This document shows, in pieces, positions 43,851 to 55,560 of a DNA stretch of 64,000 nt. The translations under genes were made by a program, and so were the position numbers. The stretch comes from Exophiala sp. HKRS030 (Eukaryota; Ascomycota; Eurotiomycetes; Chaetothyriales; Herpotrichiellaceae): NCBI GenBank assembly GCA_023897205.1, contig JAHWDD010000006.1, positions 3,720,001-3,784,000 on the forward strand, in the 5' to 3' direction. The first letter of the stretch is position 1; the number at the start of each line of letters is the position of its first letter. The notes beneath the pieces were generated by a model. The model was not told the DNA's origin. It saw only the letters and a list, made by a program, of their open reading frames with translations, and did no database searches.

Positions 43851-45902
43851 CGCATCGCTTTTTTATTTCTTTCACAGCGTCATATGTAGCGTGGCGTCTT
43901 GGAGCGGAATGCATCGTTCGGGATTTTTGGGCGTCGAACAGCATCGACATTGGTTGACTGGCGATTGATCATTGGCTTCTTGTGGTCTGAACAGTCAGGC
44001 CTTTGTTGCTTCTTACATCATCATTTTGCTATACCCCAGCATTGGCGTGGCGGTTGGTGATGCTGCTATTCTTTCAAGAAACCCTTCCAAGGGCTTCTTT
44101 ACTAGTGCACAGGTGATTCAGCAATTGAGGACCTCCTTATCACGTTGAACGTGTTGGCCCGTTGCTACGACCGAGACCAAACAAGAAATATGGTCAGACA
44201 CATAACATTTTCTCCTATACTCAAATACTACCTCACCTTGTTCGACCGCTTCGTGCTATTTTCCAGCCGGCTGTCCACGAGAACGAGCATTGAACCTAAA
44301 ATACACACATCTTCCACTATTAAAAATGCCACAATCGCCATTGTTGATCTCTCGCTTCAGCAAGCTCTCATTTTTCTGGTCTTGTGGTGGTCCCGGAATG
44401 AGACTCCCCAAGGCTCGAGTCAGGTTTTTGTTTGTTGTTACTGCCGGGGTTTAAAGTTGATGGATGAACAAGATTTGTCCAAGGTGCATAAAACGAGCTC
44501 GGTAGTGAAAAGTTCCTGCTTACCTGCTGGTGTATCATAGCATTGTGTGACGTAGAAATAGAAGGCATAAAAGACAAAGTTGAAAGATCTGGCGGTAGAG
44601 ATCCAAGTGCATCGACAGCGCCTCCATCCGAAGAAGAGGGTCATTCTTGACCTGCATGACAGCGACGTCAACTTCTTCCATTTCCTCCCACAAGCAAATG
44701 ACTGTATGTATCCTGCCCGACACAAGATGCCGTGCAGAGAGGCATTGTCATCAACCAACCAGTGCCTGTATCAACTCAGAGGACCCGAAAAACCCGCAGA
44801 GCCGGTAAGTAGGCAGTAGGCAGCTTTGACTACTCCGTACTTATTTACATACCTCGCCCACCGATCCAATTGCAAAAGCAATCTATCTACCTAAAGTCTT
44901 AAATACTTGCGTCTGCGACGGGGCAAAAGCCTTATAGGTTGTACATATGTAGCCAACATATTCGTCTGGCATGGGAAGAGAGCCCAAGGCCCCAGCCCGA
45001 GTGGGCCGATGCTTTGAATGGCGCGCCCAAAAGCCTCGCTCGCCGCGAGTCGCACACCTGTAGACGGACAGGCTTGCGAATGATAACTACTCCGTACAGT
45101 CCGCCTGCGCTGTTCGAGCAGAAATAGTGAACATGGAGGTGGACATGGACATGGATATGGGTGGAAGGGAGTCGGGCTCATCTAACGCGTCGATTTTCGA
45201 ACCATGACGGGTGTTTGTGCTCTGTGTGTGCTGTATCTAAACCCACTCGCTCGTTCATGGTTCTGAACCCGCTACATTGCGCGCGACACTGAAATTGTAC
45301 CACCCTCTTAAGATTCCCCTTGATCCTTTTCATCTTGGTATGGTGAATCGTATTTAAGCAAATGTTGTTCGGAGCAGAATTGTTCAAGCGATGTGCTTCC
45401 ATTCAATTTCAACTGCAACGCTCATAATTCACCACAATCTACAAGTCCAGCTATTTGTTCTAATCTACGATATCGATCTTGTAGAGTTGCGATGCACTGG
45501 ACTGTGGAACCCGTTATTAGCCTAAGGGTTGGTTGCTGAACCCCTGAGCATGACAGCCTCGTCACTTCTTGGAGAAACCGCCCACTATTCCACATTCATC
45601 TCACATTTTGTTCTTAAGGATCTCCTTCTCCCACAACCCGTCCACGATTTTGCAGAGATTGACAAAGTCTGGGTTCATGATGGCTTGACAGAAAAACTCT
45701 CGCAGCGCAGGGATATTTGCGGCAGCTGGAGTTTCTGCCCATGCTCTGAGTTGTGCGTCAGCCCTAGGAATCGAGGGTCGGACACAAGGGCTTTTTCGAC
45801 GCTAGTGAAAACTTGTCGTTCGAAGTCTTCGTTGTCTGTTGGCACATGGCTTCGATTCGCGGTCAGATCTTGCCTGTTGGAGGTAGTTACTGATTGGGCC
45901 TG
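43851..45902. other. Intergenic region between convergent Cdc25 and Rec114-like gene
   Basis: About 2.05 kb. TACTCCGTA occurs at 44831-44839 and 45088-45096, 257 bases apart. Several short ORFs have no features. It is long for two 3' flanks, so an unrecognised gene or RNA is possible. Confidence 0.5.
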
Positions 45903-47624
45903 CTAAGCTTGACCAATATCTGCTCGTTTTGGTGAAAAGGAACGATGTCCCATATGTGGTGACTGTGGTGTATTTGTTTTGATCATTTGATCGGCAGGTG
46001 TACATGGAAACATCCCCGGAACTCCTTGCTCTGTGATTGTTTCCGGTATTTCGAGACTAGAAATATTGTCGGGTTCTGCAATTGACATGGACCTTGTTAT
46101 GCGCTTGTTCTCAACGATAGCAGGAACCTTTGAAGAAGGTTTTTTTGGCCGCACTGTTCTTGGAGCGGCTTTCTTTGCTGCAAGTGTGGATTTCATCTCT
46201 TCGCCGAAGTCATCACTTATGGCGATGCTCACGGATCGATTCACTCGCCTGGTTAAGCACGTCTCGGGCTGCCGAAGAAGTTCTTCAACGCTGGGCACCA
46301 CCACTTCGTCTTGATTGTTTTTCTTCCCGCCATTCTTGCGCGTGGCAACGCGAGGCTTCTTCGGCCCTGCATTTTTGTTGGCTGTAGCCTTAGTTGCGGG
46401 TCTTTTGCGTCCGGGCTTTATGCTGCTGTCGATCTGACCGGTCTCAGCAGGGTTGGCGGCCTTTTGCTCGCTTTTATGTTGGGAGGTCGATGTTTGCTTG
46501 GGGGAATTACCTAAAACTCGTGCCTGCGCTCCCGGCTTCGATTTTGGGAATGGTAATTCTCTTCTTGGAGGCAGTATCATACCGTTATCGACGCCGTTGA
46601 GCCTCGGTATGCACGGATTTTGCGCCTCGACATGCAGATCAGGACAAACTTCTCCTGTAAGATCGGATCCGTTTCTTGTGACTGCGTTCGTCGAGTGGTC
46701 AATGGCCACACCTTCGGCAGCAACAAGTGTTGTACCAGTACTCAGAGAAACGTTTGTTCTTGGTCCTGTCGTCTGCTTTTCAACCGCATTAAATGCCTTG
46801 GACTGCACAAGCGATATGTCTTTCATCCCCGCTTGACGAGGTGGCGGAGGCTGCATGCCATTCAGTGTTGCTATTGTGGGCTTCGAATGTGGAATTGATG
46901 GCAGGGTAGGTATGATGTCCGGCATGACTTGTTCAATTGCTGTTATGCTTTGAGAAGTGCAAGTGTTTGAAATTCCAACATTGGAGACCGAGTCGCTTGG
47001 GAGCAAATTTGATACTGGCTGGGTGACAGGAGGCTGCGGCGCTTTGGATGTGGGGAAAGATCCAGCTTCGACTGTTGGAACATTGGCACGAGCAAGGTGT
47101 TTCATGGCCTCATAATAGTCCTCCTTGCAAGCGAAGCGGACTTGAAAGCGGCGGATCTGCGATGCAATGAGCAATGAAGGTTGAGAATGGAATTTAGTAC
47201 CTGTCCGTTGGCTAGGGGATATTTGATGGCAATGTTTGGGACTTGAACGATTACCGTCACATCAGGTAGTTGAGCATCTAGGAGCGACTTTGGTCGAGTG
47301 TTCATAGATCGAAGAGCTTCGACAGACAAGATTTCGAGATCAAGTTCTTCCTGAGGAGTGACATGGTAAGCAACCGAATGATTGAAGTAAAAACCTTACC
47401 ATGACTTCAGGATCCCTGATAATCTTGAGCCTCTTCCTATTGGTAATTTGGCCATCTTCCAGGTGGGTTGGGCTCGACTCGAAAATCGCGAAGAGGCCGG
47501 TCTTGCTTGAGAGATGGATCCAGGGTATGGGCACAATCGAGTCATTGGATACAGTAGCATAGGAGAACTTGCTTAGAGACAGACACACTGGAGTCGTGGG
47601 AAAAGTTGTAGATCCTTGAGACAT
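45903..47624 (-). CDS. Probable Rec114/Rec7-like meiotic recombination protein
   Basis: Three exons on the reverse strand: 47624-47400, 47350-47201 and 47156-45903, with introns of 49 and 44 bases. The product is 542 residues. The first 140 residues look like a divergent PH-type fold: WIHLSSKTGLFAIFESSP, then TVIVQVPNIAIKYPLANGQI, then RRFQVRFACKEDYYEAMKHL. Rec114 proteins carry this domain at the N-terminus and help Spo11 make meiotic double-strand breaks. The remaining 400 residues are disordered, basic and serine/proline rich, with KRPATKATANKNAGPKKPRV as a likely nuclear signal. The name rests on the RRFQ..F helix pattern and overall plan, so a different PH-like family is possible. The frame is intact. 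Confidence 0.55.
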
Positions 47625-48797
47625 TTTGGAAAAGCGAAACTCAACGATGAAAGATGGACTTGACGATGGCGGGATCAAATATGAGAGATTTGGCGGAGAA
47701 ATCGACTTTCCTCTGGTTAGCATAAAATTGAATATGTGAAGAGCATAGCAACACCGATTTTAGAACGAGTGAAGAGGTGGTATTAGAAGGTTCAGGATAG
47801 GAACGCCGGGAAGAGGTGGTTTCATCAAGAGACAAGAAGAATTGTGCAGGTTGACATGTTTTACCTCACTTAGTTAGGGAGGAAGACGAAACTGTTGCAG
47901 GAGGCACAAGGCAGAAGGCACGAGGCACGAAGCAGGCGTTGTTGGGGATTCCCTGCGAAGGTGGTTTCCTTGAATGGACATAGATACCTCTTAACTACCT
48001 ACCGACCTAACCTACCTGGGCAGGGATCCAGTTGTTGAATATAGAAAACGTCCCAAATCCCAGATGCACTAGTGCAGGAGATACCTACTCAAGAATTAGT
48101 ACTAATATGTAAGTGCTAAGGTACCTAGTGCGGTGCATATGGGGAATACGTGTTGATACCATGAGACAGCATCTGACTCCTTGCCTCGTAGGTATGGTAC
48201 ATACGCAGGACGAGCATGGAACCAACAATCTGAAAGCCTCTTGCTCTGGTTGTGGCGACCCCAGAAATCTACCACGGATACCCCTAGCTCAGGCGATAAG
48301 AAGCAAAGACCGGTGCCTAACATGTGTCCAACGAGTGCCCAGGTGTGCAGAAACTCAGCAATACTGGGATTCTAAAGATTCGGATCACCATCTCCGAAGT
48401 TCAGTCTGCATTAGTGGCTTCTGCTGGGGCCCTCCAACACCAACTCCCAACAAGGTTAGTCTAGTATGCTAAATCCTCTTTCATACCAATCACTTCAAAG
48501 CACTAACGTGCTAGCACCTTAAACTAGTATCCAGTCACTTATGCAGGTGCCGCGTTCCGCAGAAAATGCGCCGCCGAATTTCTGTAGTAGCCGCAAGACA
48601 ACTTGTTCCTATCGCGACTTGACCACCACTCTGTGTTTTTCACTCCAGCTTCAACCAACGCCTATACGCCTGTCTCCTATACCATTTCTCATCTTCTGAT
48701 CCACTTGTTCCATGCGCCACTTTTCGCGATGACAGCCGGTGCTGCTCAACTCCCAAACACGAAGTCCTCCACGTAGTCATCACAACACTTCGGAGTC
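47625..48797. other. Intergenic region between divergent Rec114-like and RSC9 genes
   Basis: About 1.2 kb containing both promoters. It has many short TACCTA/CCTACC-type words near 47990-48020 and 48120. No gene is supported. Confidence 0.5.
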
Positions 48798-51700
48798 ATG
48801 TCACCCCCTCTCCAGACCATCATCGAGGATGAGGAGGAATTCCTCCAAGATGTCGCTGCTTTCCATGAGAAGCGCGGGTGAGCCATAACCATTTGCCTTA
48901 GCACTATGCTCCAATCTTCGCTGACTCTTTCCCTTTTCTCACCTATAGCACCCCCTTCGATCGCGATGGCAGAGTCAGCGGTCGACCCGTTTCCCTCCAT
49001 AAACTCTACAAACTTGTCATGGAAAGAGGTGGTTATGATGATTTGTCGGCCGAACGCATGCAATGGAGGTCTCTGGTCAAAGAGTTTGGCTTTGGAAGGG
49101 CTCACGAAGCCGTCATGACTTTTCAACTAAAATCTGTCTACTACAAAAATCTTGCGTGAGTGCCCTATTGCCAGCACGGCCCATCATCATTACTGATCCG
49201 GAATCATAGAGCTTACGAAATTGCCACCTATTGGGGCGAAGAGCCTCCTCCGCGAGAAATCTTGGAAGATGTCAGCGCCAAAGGCGGTTTTTTACGCACT
49301 CGAACCCTCGAAAACTACTCAGCTTCCAATGCCCGCGATGGAGGTAATGAGTCGACAATCATTGACGCCGCCGACACTACTGATCAATTGGACGACCCTT
49401 CGACACCAAAACGCGAAAAGCTCGACTCGGAGAAACCCGAAACTGAGAAGAATGACTCCGAGGAGCCAGGCAGCGCAAGCAGATATTCCACCCGTATGTG
49501 CTGGGTCCACTGGCAGTCTTTCCATCACTAACATGATCTTCAACTAGGACAACTCAGACAAGATCCGAAGCGTACTCAGATGTTCCAGCCAGATACGGCT
49601 CCCACCAGAGCACGAAATGTCCGCGCAACAGACTCGCCCTCCACCCCAAGTGTACCCCCTCCACAAACGATCCAAATCAATGGTACCGATGATCCCAGAA
49701 ATCCATCTTTTGATTGGTACGAACACTATAAGCCCAAAGAATCCATCCCTCTGACCTTGCGACCACACATTACTCCCGGAAACAATCCGACCGAATTCAC
49801 ATTCCGAAAAGCTCAAGCCAAGTCACAGCAACAGTCTCGAGTTCTGCCAGATCCACAACAACCGCTACGATCTTTCCTGCAACACCAAATGAATGGGCCC
49901 AACATCTACCTAAGATGTCTCTATGGATTGCGCTCAGGTCTGGAAGAAGAGCAGAAGTTTGCTCTTCATCACTTGGTCAAAGTCTCCTACGAGCGAGGCG
50001 ATAAATATAAATTCGAGGGATTTCCATTTCTGGCAGAAGCCCTGCTGGAAAAAGCTTTGGAAATCACGCAACTTGTTTACGACATCAAGTGGGAGATTTC
50101 CTATGACGAACTGGATGTCAATGCTTCCGCCAACACTGTAAATGCAGCTTTTGGAACTCCCAATATACTCGAAAAGATCCAATCACTTACGCCTATTATC
50201 ACCAATGAAGATGATCTCGAGATCGATCAAATTTCCGAACGATTAGAGAGACTCAAAGAAACAGCTCTCGTAATACGCAATATGGTCATCTTGGAAGAAA
50301 ATGCCGCCTTTGTATCTAAATTTCCTCTCTTCAAGGATTACCTGATCATTGCGCTCTCTCTACCAGACCAGGCTCGGTTAGCAGAGTTCCGTCAATCGGT
50401 GCTTGAGACCGCAGAGCAAGTGACCAGTTATTGGCCTATCAGACCCGACGATCCTCTGTATCGCGCACTGATTCCTCATTTGGAATCCACAGACAGAGGT
50501 GTACTCGTTTCTACAATACGATCCATCAACAGGATGGGTATTCTTACGCCTGAAGCCCATCTCCTGAGAGGCGTGCCGCTGAGTTCGATAGAGCGACTCC
50601 TTTCTCTAATTCTGCTCGAATCTGATAACGAGTTACTCGAAGCGACCTTGACGTTCCTCTATGAATTGACAGCCACATACGAGAACAATGTGGAGCTCAT
50701 GTCCACCAATCCGTACTTGCTTTCCTCTATGATACCTCGGTTGATAAACCTTCTGTCATATCAAGCGGTGTCTGTGGTTGAAAACGTACTTGCTGCCCCA
50801 GTACCGGACAAGATTCCTATTCCGGCACAGGTTCCCAATGTTCCGCCCGAGTTGTACCACGAGATGTTGAACTACCGAGAACCAGAGCGCTCATCGAAAT
50901 GGCTCCAGTGTTGTTTCGAAGAGTCTCCAAGTGATGACATTACACAGATCCAAATCTGGCAGGCATATCAAGGCAAGTTCCAGGGAAATAACCCTTTGGC
51001 AGCGGCGGAGTTCATTAAGAATGTGTCGAGCACTTTCACATCGGCCCAAGCTCAGGTTATCAATGGACCTCAACCAAGATTTATCATCAAGGGAATTAGG
51101 CCTCGACGAGTTTTGGTGGGCCTACATCGTCAACTTCAGTACTTCAAATGCCTATGGGAAGTTCCCCGTCCAGAGTCAGCCGAAAGTGCGATACGCATTA
51201 TGTCGAAGAAAACCTGTGATCACTGGACTGTGAGCCGTGAGAAACTCTGGCATCATATCCTGACAGATCATCTACGGATCCCCAGGACTCCCGATGGCCG
51301 ATTTGATGATTCTGCATCAGCCTCGTGGAAATGTCGTTGGACCTCGTGTGCCAAAGACCAGCCTTTTACCAAGGCGAGTGCAATCGGGTCACATATTCGA
51401 GTACACATACCCAAATCTGCGGAAGATATGTCTGATGTTATTCTTGAATTGGCAAATCTTGGCAAAAAACCCGAGAGGCCAGGAACCAAACATGCGTACC
51501 AGTATACTGCTATCGACTCTACTCATCAAAACCAGCCATGTGGAATCGCATGGCTCAGTGTGATGATTCTGCGCAACCTAGCTAGATTTGCTAACAAGCA
51601 AGGAAAACCATTCGAAAGAGACGGTATACCACTGGTGAATCAGCTATTTGGAGGCCATATGTATGCACTCTTCAACGTTATTGGTGTCAATCGAACACTG

Positions 51701-51811
51701 AGAGAGTGGGTGGGCGACCTGGTATTTTTGATCGAGCAAGGCGAGCGAGATCAAAAGAGGGGCACGAAGAGAGATCATGAGCTTGACGATGATGAAGATG
51801 TTGACTATTGA
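48798..51811 (+). CDS. RSC9: Rsc9-like subunit of the RSC/SWI-SNF chromatin remodeller, ARID protein
   Basis: Four exons: 48798-48877, 48949-49155, 49210-49493 and 49548-51811. The sum is 2,835 bases, 944 residues, with no frame break. Residues about 12-115 form an ARID domain (EEFLQDVAAFHEKRGTPFDR, LHKLYKLVMERGGYDDLSAE, VYYKNLAAYE). A disordered acidic linker follows, then a long helical, armadillo-like region, and a cysteine/histidine finger CDHWTVSREKLWHHILTDHL ... WKCRWTSCAK ... IGSHIRVH, near residues 750-820, as in RFX/ARID2-type proteins. Rsc9 links the remodeller to chromatin and is needed for stress-related gene control. The C-terminus ends in an acidic tail. Introns carry normal GT-AG ends; the third has CTAAC as its branch. 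Confidence 0.85.
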
Positions 51812-52222
51812 GTGAGGAGTCTGAGTACTAGGGCAGATGTGTCTTTCCAGCAGTATTGAAGGTCGGTTGTTGACATTGTAACCCGACTAAAGCTGCGGCT
51901 AGATCAAAAGTGATCCGATTTGATTTCTACCTGTTTACAGCATGGCGCCAAATGAGAAGATCCGGGAGGGTGGATGTGTTCGATGCTTTCATCGCATTGA
52001 GCGGACGTTACAATGTGGTTTACATCTATTCTGACTTCGGGTGCTAGGAGACTGCTTCCATAGCATTTCTATCCGAGAAATCATAAAATGTTTTCTCAGC
52101 CTCACAAAATCTGAACTTCGTGTTATCTATGTCACTGAGTGGCCCATTCCGCATAGTGCCATCGCATTGTCTCTGCACGCATGGACAATGCTGTGTCAAC
52201 AAGGTCGACATACTGACACCTT
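51812..52222. other. Intergenic region between convergent RSC9 and SDR gene
   Basis: About 410 bases of 3' flank. Nothing else is seen. Confidence 0.5.
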
Positions 52223-53411
52223 CTATTTCAAGTTATGCAAGATGAGATCAACCTCGGCATCTGCCGTCTCCAGTATATGTTCCGGGGGATACAGTGGTTT
52301 CCAGCCGATGGCCTCACCATGTTTGGGTGTGAACGTGCATCTGCGGAGGGAACAAGCGTCGTCAGCAAAGCCGAAATCTTCAATGAGGACTCGCACAGGA
52401 CTTTAAGGGTACAAGCCTGTCGGTCAACACTCGAGATACATACCGTCCACCAAGCTGCACGGGAACGAAATCTTTCGGACACGCCAGCGCCGCAGCCATC
52501 TTGTCCAACGCGTCGTCATCGGCCGCAACGACCTCGGCATCGTCAATCACGTTCTTCTCAGCAAGTCGCTTGCCCATTGCAGCGTACAGGTCGTTCCAAG
52601 CCACACTCCCAGACGAGGCGAGATAGTATCCGTCCTTGCCGTAACCCAGCACCTGCGAGTCTTTCTCGTCTCCTCCCTGTCTCGCGTCGTCGAGAATCCG
52701 CCGCAACAGCGCTAGATACAGCGTTGCGTTGTCAACGACATGACACACCGGCCACGAAGGTCTGCCCTCGTCGACGCGGTAGACGCGGCGCACAGCCTTC
52801 GCGGCCTCGACGATCGCCACCGTCTGGATGGAGATGGGGTTGCCGAAGCCCTCGTTGCGGCCGTACACGATGCACGGCGCGAAGATGTAGGTGCGCACGC
52901 CGTGGAGTTCGCCCTGCTCGATGACCGTATTGTTCGTGTCAACGGCGCCTTGCATTAGTGGGAACGGCGCCCGCTGTGATTTCTGCACCGCGTACAGGTT
53001 CGCGTCGGTGTCGAGAAGCGGCCGATCGGTTGGCGCGCCTGCGTGGCTCGAGAAGACCTTCGCCCCTGTTGTGTGGAGGAAGTGCACCGCGTCGACCTCT
53101 GCTGCTCGCCGCCGGCGCACTTCGCCGAGTGCTTTGATCATGGTCACTTGTCCCTCTGACCGGGCCGCGTTGATCAGGTAGAAGATGATGGTGATGCCCA
53201 GTGACACGATCGTCGAGTGCACTTCGGCCTCGTCGGTAGAGGAGAGTCTTAGTGGTTCGACATTGTACTGGCGTATTGCGGTGGCTTGCTCGTCTGTCCG
53301 CACTAGCGCGTAGATTTTCTCGTACGCTGGTAGTTGTGCGCTCGAGAGACGTGCGAGGAGCGTACCGCCTAGGTATCCTGAGCCGCCTGTTATGAGGATA
53401 CGGTGTGCCAT
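52223..53411 (-). CDS. Extended short-chain dehydrogenase, NAD-dependent epimerase/dehydratase family
   Basis: Two exons: 53411-52444 and 52400-52223, with a 43-base intron (GTATGT...TTAAAG). The product is 381 residues. The Rossmann motif TGGSGYLG is at residues 8-15 and YAVQK, Tyr140-X3-Lys144, is the likely catalytic pair. The spliced tail, VRVLIEDFGFADDACSL then TFTPKHGEAIGWKP and ILETADAEVDLILHNL, matches the end of many fungal NAD-epimerase proteins and supports the unusual AAAG acceptor; without splicing the frame stops within 15 codons. The coding region is richer in G+C than its neighbours. Substrate cannot be told: sugar nucleotide, steroid or secondary-metabolite intermediates are all possible. 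It lies near a transporter and a dehydratase. Confidence 0.8.
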
Positions 53412-55560
53412 TTTGAGAGATGCAGTATGTTGCTGGTGTGGACAAGGCTGGTGAGAGGAGGTTTACATTCCCCTGGGTAAAGTCTCAAGATGTAAGGCGG
53501 ACTGTAATCTCACATTGTGTATAATATCCCTTGCTTATTAATTCAGATTGATATTGACTCCAAGTTCGCTCTATGCTTTCGAGCCACTGTCGGGCTATCA
53601 TGCATGACGCCGATCAAACGTCTTTGGCTCCGCATTTCATATCTTCCAAGCAAATGGAAGTGGCACTCGGTCCGCCCGGACGTTAGTGATGATCAAGCTG
53701 GTTGAGAAGAGAGTTTTGGTATAGTTTTATGCAAAGAATGGCAAGACAGGCATTTCCACGAGTATTGTCTATCGCTCACTTATCAGTTTTAAATGATCTC
53801 GAGTCTACTCCACTGCTTCGTTTGGTGGCCTTGCCACTATCAATCCATCGCGCGTGACGTTGTATCGGCAACATTAAGCTGGTGTGCAGCTAGAGAGCCA
53901 TTATCGGGTAGGGTTATGGGCATCACGTTCACAGACTGGTACCAATAATTCCTCGCCATATTATCCCACTTCCATAGTTAGCAGTCGAGCATCATCTCCT
54001 GACAACGATGCCTTCCAATCACAACAGTCAGACGAAACAGAGAGATTGGACTCCTCTCTTACGCCGAGGGCTCTGTTGAGGCATATCCTTGCTTGCATGA
54101 TCGATAGACGAAGATGGCCAATCATCAAGGCTTCAAACTGAGCATTGCCTTGACTCTTTGGAAAAACCAAACTTGCATCTGAGTTCTGGACTTAGGGCAA
54201 AGGGGAGTCTGGGCGTGATATGGCTAGCAAAGGGCTCGAGCAGTTGGAAACGTAGGATACGGCATCAAATCCTCGTCTGATGCGGCTCATCGTAGCCCCG
54301 AATTCGTGCCATGACCAAGAGCTTGTTAATCGTAAAAGGCCGATATCATGGATAACCCACACGCATGATGTGCATTATTTTGGGAACGGCGGCCCGTAAT
54401 AAAGTAGGTAATCAGCACTACTAGTTAGTTTCGTGTCACCCACATGTTGAGAGTCAATTAGACTCCGGCGGCGCTGGACTCGTTGTTGATCGAGGGCGAT
54501 GAAGAGGCACGTCTTGAGATTGAGATAAAACGCAAAGAATTGATCACATGGGCGTAGGAAGGTAGCTTGAGTGCCGAGTATTCAAGTGAGCGAGCAGCTT
54601 GATTGAGGATCTCTTGTAGGAGTAACCCATATTTCATGAAGAACGCGATTGCAGATATTGTGGAGATAATGGACGACGCGCGGTAACGTCGCGTCTCTAT
54701 TGAATGGATCGTTCCTGCCGTGGACAGCCCGGAGCGACTCCTGGACGGGATACAGGCGCGGGTGCGTTCCTGCCTCAATCAAAACAAATAGCCGACGGCA
54801 AGTTCAACCCGGAATTCGGGGAAGGAGGAGATTGAAGCTCTTTCCAAGCAAAAAGCCCCAAAGCTTACCTCGGCATGTGCATATCATAGAATGCTTCTTA
54901 AGGCAGGCACGGGCAGGCACGGCAGTAGTGCCGGTGGTTCTTCCCCATCATTCTCCCACAATTTCCAACTTTATTACTACCACCCTACACCATCCACAAC
55001 CGTCGACCCCAGAGCGTTGATCGCAACTCTGTCATGTCCACCTTCTATGCCCACTCGTGCCACTCTAGTATGCATATGTGGCCTGTTTCAATCATGAACA
55101 AGTGATCTACATGGACAACCATGTGGCGTATTTCTCCAAACGAATCAACCACCAACCACAGTCCATCCACACTGCATCAAGCCGTTTCATTGAAGGCGAA
55201 TTGCCGGTCTAGTGGACACCCCTCGATTGTTATGACCTCACGACCGGTCCACGGAAGTGATCTTGTATGGCCGGATTACCCAATGTGGTCAAAGCATTCA
55301 TAAGCCTTGTCACCTTCCTATCTGTCTCTTGCAAGTAAACCCCGGTTTCTCTGCTGGCTGTGAAGCGTAACGGAGTTACAACAACCCACCGCGGGGGGTC
55401 CCCCATGACCATATAACCTGGGGCATTCGTCGTGCAATGGGATTTGTTTGATCTTCCTGTTGAATGCAAATCTTTGTCCGACCTATTTGTACGATTTTTC
55501 AGTTGAATCTCGAGGTGTCTTCATTTTCATCCAAGTCGACGCAGCTGCTACTCCAAAGCC
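53412..55560. other. Intergenic region between divergent SDR and MFS genes
   Basis: About 2.1 kb. It has CTAGTTAGT at 54421-54429. Several ORFs of 60-106 codons have no recognisable features. It should hold both promoters. Confidence 0.5.

Noticed and set aside
52235..52924. A 229-codon open frame opposite the SDR gene
   Set aside because: It is an arginine-rich shadow of a G+C-rich coding strand that encodes a clear Rossmann protein.
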